DNA from: Cytophagales bacterium
GTDB lineage: Bacteria > Bacteroidota > Bacteroidia > Cytophagales > Cyclobacteriaceae
DNA: 7,982 nt
NCBI GenBank assembly: GCA_020063545.1
Contig: JAGUUF010000248.1
Location: 1 to 7,982 of the forward strand
Direction of reading: 5' to 3'
In this document: piece by piece, positions 6,214 through 7,982 of the stretch
Layout: the number at the start of each line of letters is the position of its first letter
Numbering within the stretch: position 1 is the first letter of the stretch
The notes under the pieces: model-generated
What the model was told of the DNA's origin: nothing
Databases searched by the model: none
What the model saw: the letters and a program-made list of their open reading frames with translations, nothing else
Made by a program: the position numbers and the translations under genes

Positions 6214-7098
6214 TCAGGCCAGTTCCATCATGCTGCGAAGCTGATGAATCCGCTCCATTACTTCTTTTCCCTTTTGCCGGGATACGGGAATGATTATATC
6301 CGTATCGCGAATGCGGAGTTTATACCCGTTGGCATTGCCCGATACCGAACCAATGGCATTTACGTTTACCAAATAGGAACGGTGGCACCGCAGGGTAAAC
6401 GAATTATCCAGTTGGTTTTCTATGCTTTTAAGATTTGCCCGCAATAACTTGCTTTGAATGCCCTGCCCGTTTTTCCAGAATACGGTTGAATAATTGTCGT
6501 CTGCTTCAACAAAAAGCAGGTCGGGAAGATTAACCTCCAGGGTTTCGCTCGTTTCGCTGTGCAGGGTAATGCGGCTCGTTTCTTTGGCAGGATCGGTTTT
6601 TATCTGCTGAATTTTTTTTAGTTCCCTATTTGCCTGCAATGCGTTGTTGAGGTTTTGCTGCAACAGGGTATTTCGAAGGAACAAGGTAGTTAATGCAATC
6701 GGTATAATTCCTTTTATCACAACACGGGTATTGGCCTGAATCAAATTCTCCGCTACTGATAAATGCGGGCAAATGTAGAATATATCAACAAGCGAGCTGG
6801 CTACTCCGATTAGAAACAAATGCCCGATGTTGATGAGGATGTATTTCCCCAATGTCCAGTTATCAAACCAGCCCGGAAAAAGTTTCGGCAAGACAATAAT
6901 GTTTATCACCAGGCACACAAAGGTTATGCCTCCGAACAGGAAATGTTGCGGCAGGGTAAGTTCATGATCTCCGGGGGTTTTAAACACATACATAAAGATT
7001 ACCACAAAAACACTGATGACCGCAATAAGAATCAGGTTCTTACGGTCGTCCTGCAAATAGTATGGAAATGGAGTGTGCAGGTTATCTTTCAGGTTCAT
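6214..7098 (-). CDS. Membrane-anchored LytTR-family transcription regulator
   Basis: A 294-residue protein counted from the ATG at 7098. A GTG two codons upstream (7104) is an alternative start. Four hydrophobic helices lie at about 21-39, 53-73, 86-109 and 126-141. A coiled-coil-like linker follows (about 143-168, LLQQNLNNALQANRELKKIQQ). The C-terminal LytTR DNA-binding domain (about 177-290) shows LLFVEADDNYSTV (194-206), LRCHRSYLVNVNAI (236-249) and IIPVSRQKGKEV (270-281), the usual LytTR landmarks. There is no receiver domain, so this is a one-component membrane sensor-regulator rather than a response regulator. The signal is unknown. It probably regulates its own gene and the exported-protein gene downstream, since identical repeat pairs precede both. 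Confidence 0.9.
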   Translation of the reverse strand: MNLKDNLHTPFPYYLQDDRKNLILIAVISVFVVIFMYVFKTPGDHELTLPQHFLFGGITFVCLVINIIVLPKLFPGWFDNWTLGKYILINIGHLFLIGVASSLVDIFYICPHLSVAENLIQANTRVVIKGIIPIALTTLFLRNTLLQQNLNNALQANRELKKIQQIKTDPAKETSRITLHSETSETLEVNLPDLLFVEADDNYSTVFWKNGQGIQSKLLRANLKSIENQLDNSFTLRCHRSYLVNVNAIGSVSGNANGYKLRIRDTDIIIPVSRQKGKEVMERIHQLRSMMELA

Positions 7099-7205
7099 AT
7101 ACACCGGTGAAATACGAAATCCGTCAACTAAAGTTCGGTATGGGCGGTAAAGAAGAAAGATCCCATAAAATTTTTTATTGCAGGTTGGCTTAAACAGGCT
7201 TGCAA

Positions 7206-7233
7206 TGGGGTAAGCGGCAAGGGTTTGGGGTAA
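7206..7233 (-). promoter_or_regulatory. Paired direct repeat, probable LytTR autoregulatory site
   Basis: On the minus strand this reads TTACCCCA-N12-TTACCCCA (plus strand: TGGGGTAA at 7206-7213 and 7226-7233). It lies about 107 bases before the ATG of the LytTR gene and ends six bases short of the stop codon of the preceding membrane-protein gene. It is an exact copy in box sequence, spacing and orientation of the pair at 6162-6189. Autoregulation by the LytTR protein is inferred from position and from the known paired-repeat geometry of LytTR sites. Confidence 0.65.
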
Positions 7234-7239
7234 ATATCG

Positions 7240-7860
7240 TTAGCCTAAAGCCGATAATTCGCGCAGCAGTTCATTTAGTTTTTCCAGGTGGTTGCCGTAA
7301 AGTTTTTTAAGGTACCAGCCGGTTATTTTATAAACGCCCACCATAAATACGGTTGTCACCAATACAAACCAAATCAGAAATCCGGTTTGGGTAAACCGGT
7401 GAAGAAAATTGTCGAAGCCGGCATCAAGGGCACCAAAAAACAACCCGATGAAAAAAAATACCGGGTAAAGAATGGTGTAGCTGCGTTTGTAGAACGAGAG
7501 GTATGCCTGTAGTCCTTCAACCAGGTTTTCAAGGTTGGTTTTCAGGTTGCCGCGGCTAAGGTCATACCGGCTTAACAGTTTTAGTTTCTTTACATAATAC
7601 AAAATGTAAAGGGCAAAGATGATGGAGAGAGTCAGCACCATCCAGGCGAGTTGACCGCTTTGTGCATAAATGCCATAAGCCGCAAGGCCTATACCGCATA
7701 CAATGGTAAAGGCCAGTTCAAACCAAACGCTGCGTTTCAGTTTTGAAACAATGGATGTGCTTCTTCCCTGCAGCATGCGGGAAATTTCTTCGGAGTTTTT
7801 GGCCTCCAGGTCCGGGGGCTGCTGCTTCCAGATTGATTTAAGGTCATCCAGTTCTTCCAT
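7240..7860 (-). CDS. Four-helix membrane protein next to an ECF sigma factor
   Basis: A 206-residue protein with an acidic cytosolic N-terminus (MEELDDLKSIWKQQ, then a helix to about 42), membrane helices at about 46-66, 71-90, 127-145 and 160-179, and a charged C-terminal helix (about 184-203). Between helices 2 and 3 lies a soluble helical stretch (about 91-126). The start codon is three bases after the stop of the sigma factor gene, so the two are almost certainly co-transcribed. Genes in this position often encode anti-sigma factors, and the N-terminal tail could hold the sigma factor. However, no zinc-finger anti-sigma motif (HxxxCxxC) is present. The function is unproven and it is best called a putative sigma-associated membrane protein. 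Confidence 0.75.
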   Translation of the reverse strand: MEELDDLKSIWKQQPPDLEAKNSEEISRMLQGRSTSIVSKLKRSVWFELAFTIVCGIGLAAYGIYAQSGQLAWMVLTLSIIFALYILYYVKKLKLLSRYDLSRGNLKTNLENLVEGLQAYLSFYKRSYTILYPVFFFIGLFFGALDAGFDNFLHRFTQTGFLIWFVLVTTVFMVGVYKITGWYLKKLYGNHLEKLNELLRELSALG

Positions 7861-7863
7861 AAC

Positions 7864-7982
7864 TTAACCGTTCATTAGTTTACGTAGCTTCTCACGGATG
7901 CGGTTCATCCGCACACGCACGTTGTTTTGGGTAATGCCCATGGTTTCGGCTATTTCATCGTAGGGCACTTCGTCAAGCGCCA
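7864..7982 (-). CDS. ECF-type RNA polymerase sigma factor, C-terminal end (cut by window edge)
   Basis: The visible 38 residues before the TAA (7864-7866) match sigma region 4 of ECF sigma-70 factors. LDEVPYDEIAETMGI is the first helix and turn of the helix-turn-helix, and TQNNVRVRMNRIREKLRK is the recognition helix and tail that reads the -35 promoter region. The N-terminal part, including region 2, lies beyond the window. The downstream membrane-protein gene begins three bases later. Which stress or signal it answers cannot be told from this fragment. Confidence 0.85.
   Translation of the reverse strand, partial: ALDEVPYDEIAETMGITQNNVRVRMNRIREKLRKLMNG

Noticed and set aside
7177..7206. Inverted repeat ATTGCA / TGCAAT next to the LytTR boxes.
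   Set aside because: Six base pairs around an 18-base loop is expected by chance in AT-rich intergenic DNA. In the minus direction an A run follows instead of a T run, so it is not a terminator.
1..7982. Searched for insertion sequences, CRISPR arrays, toxin-antitoxin pairs and a phage attachment site at the tRNA gene.
   Set aside because: No transposase or integrase reading frame, no regularly spaced repeat array and no duplicated tRNA 3' end was seen.

Overview
The window looks like chromosomal DNA of a free-living member of the Bacteroidota, most likely Cytophagales-like. This rests on gene content (a membrane-anchored LytTR regulator, an ECF sigma factor followed directly by a small membrane protein, a secreted S1/P1 nuclease, a YbjN-like protein), on the lack of clear Shine-Dalgarno sequences, and on promoter-like TTTG / TAnnTTTG motifs. 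No mobile element, CRISPR array or phage gene was seen. Genes are tightly packed and no gene-free stretch exceeds 300 bases.

Layout. Positions 1-91 hold the tail of an unidentified plus-strand reading frame, followed by a possible terminator. A tRNA-Arg(CCT) gene with an encoded CCA end lies at 149-223. Next comes a 602-residue plus-strand protein (326-2134) that joins two related N-terminal beta-rich repeats to a C-terminal CbxX/CfqX-type AAA+ ATPase. It meets a YbjN-like gene (2137-2589, minus) tail to tail with two bases between them. A signal-peptide-bearing S1/P1-family nuclease (2700-3464, minus) is divergent from an RMD1/DUF155 membrane-anchored protein (3555-4343, plus). That gene is followed on the same strand by a glutamate-cysteine ligase family (GCS2) protein (4382-5617). 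A hairpin at 5626-5652 separates it from the converging minus-strand block.

The minus-strand block reads from right to left: the end of an ECF sigma factor (7864-7982, cut by the window edge), a four-helix membrane protein three bases downstream (7240-7860), a membrane-bound LytTR transcription factor (6214-7098), and a small exported protein with an Ig-like domain (5667-6074).

The most notable signal is regulatory. Two exact copies of a paired direct repeat, TTACCCCA-N12-TTACCCCA on the minus strand, occur in the window. One is upstream of the LytTR gene and the other is upstream of the small exported-protein gene. Pair geometry (20-base period) and orientation are identical, and the distances to the start codons are similar. 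This is the layout expected of LytTR binding sites, so I infer that the regulator controls itself and its neighbour as a small membrane-sensing regulon. Everything else looks like ordinary core or lineage-specific genome, although the N-terminal repeat domain of the AAA+ protein is not one I recognise.
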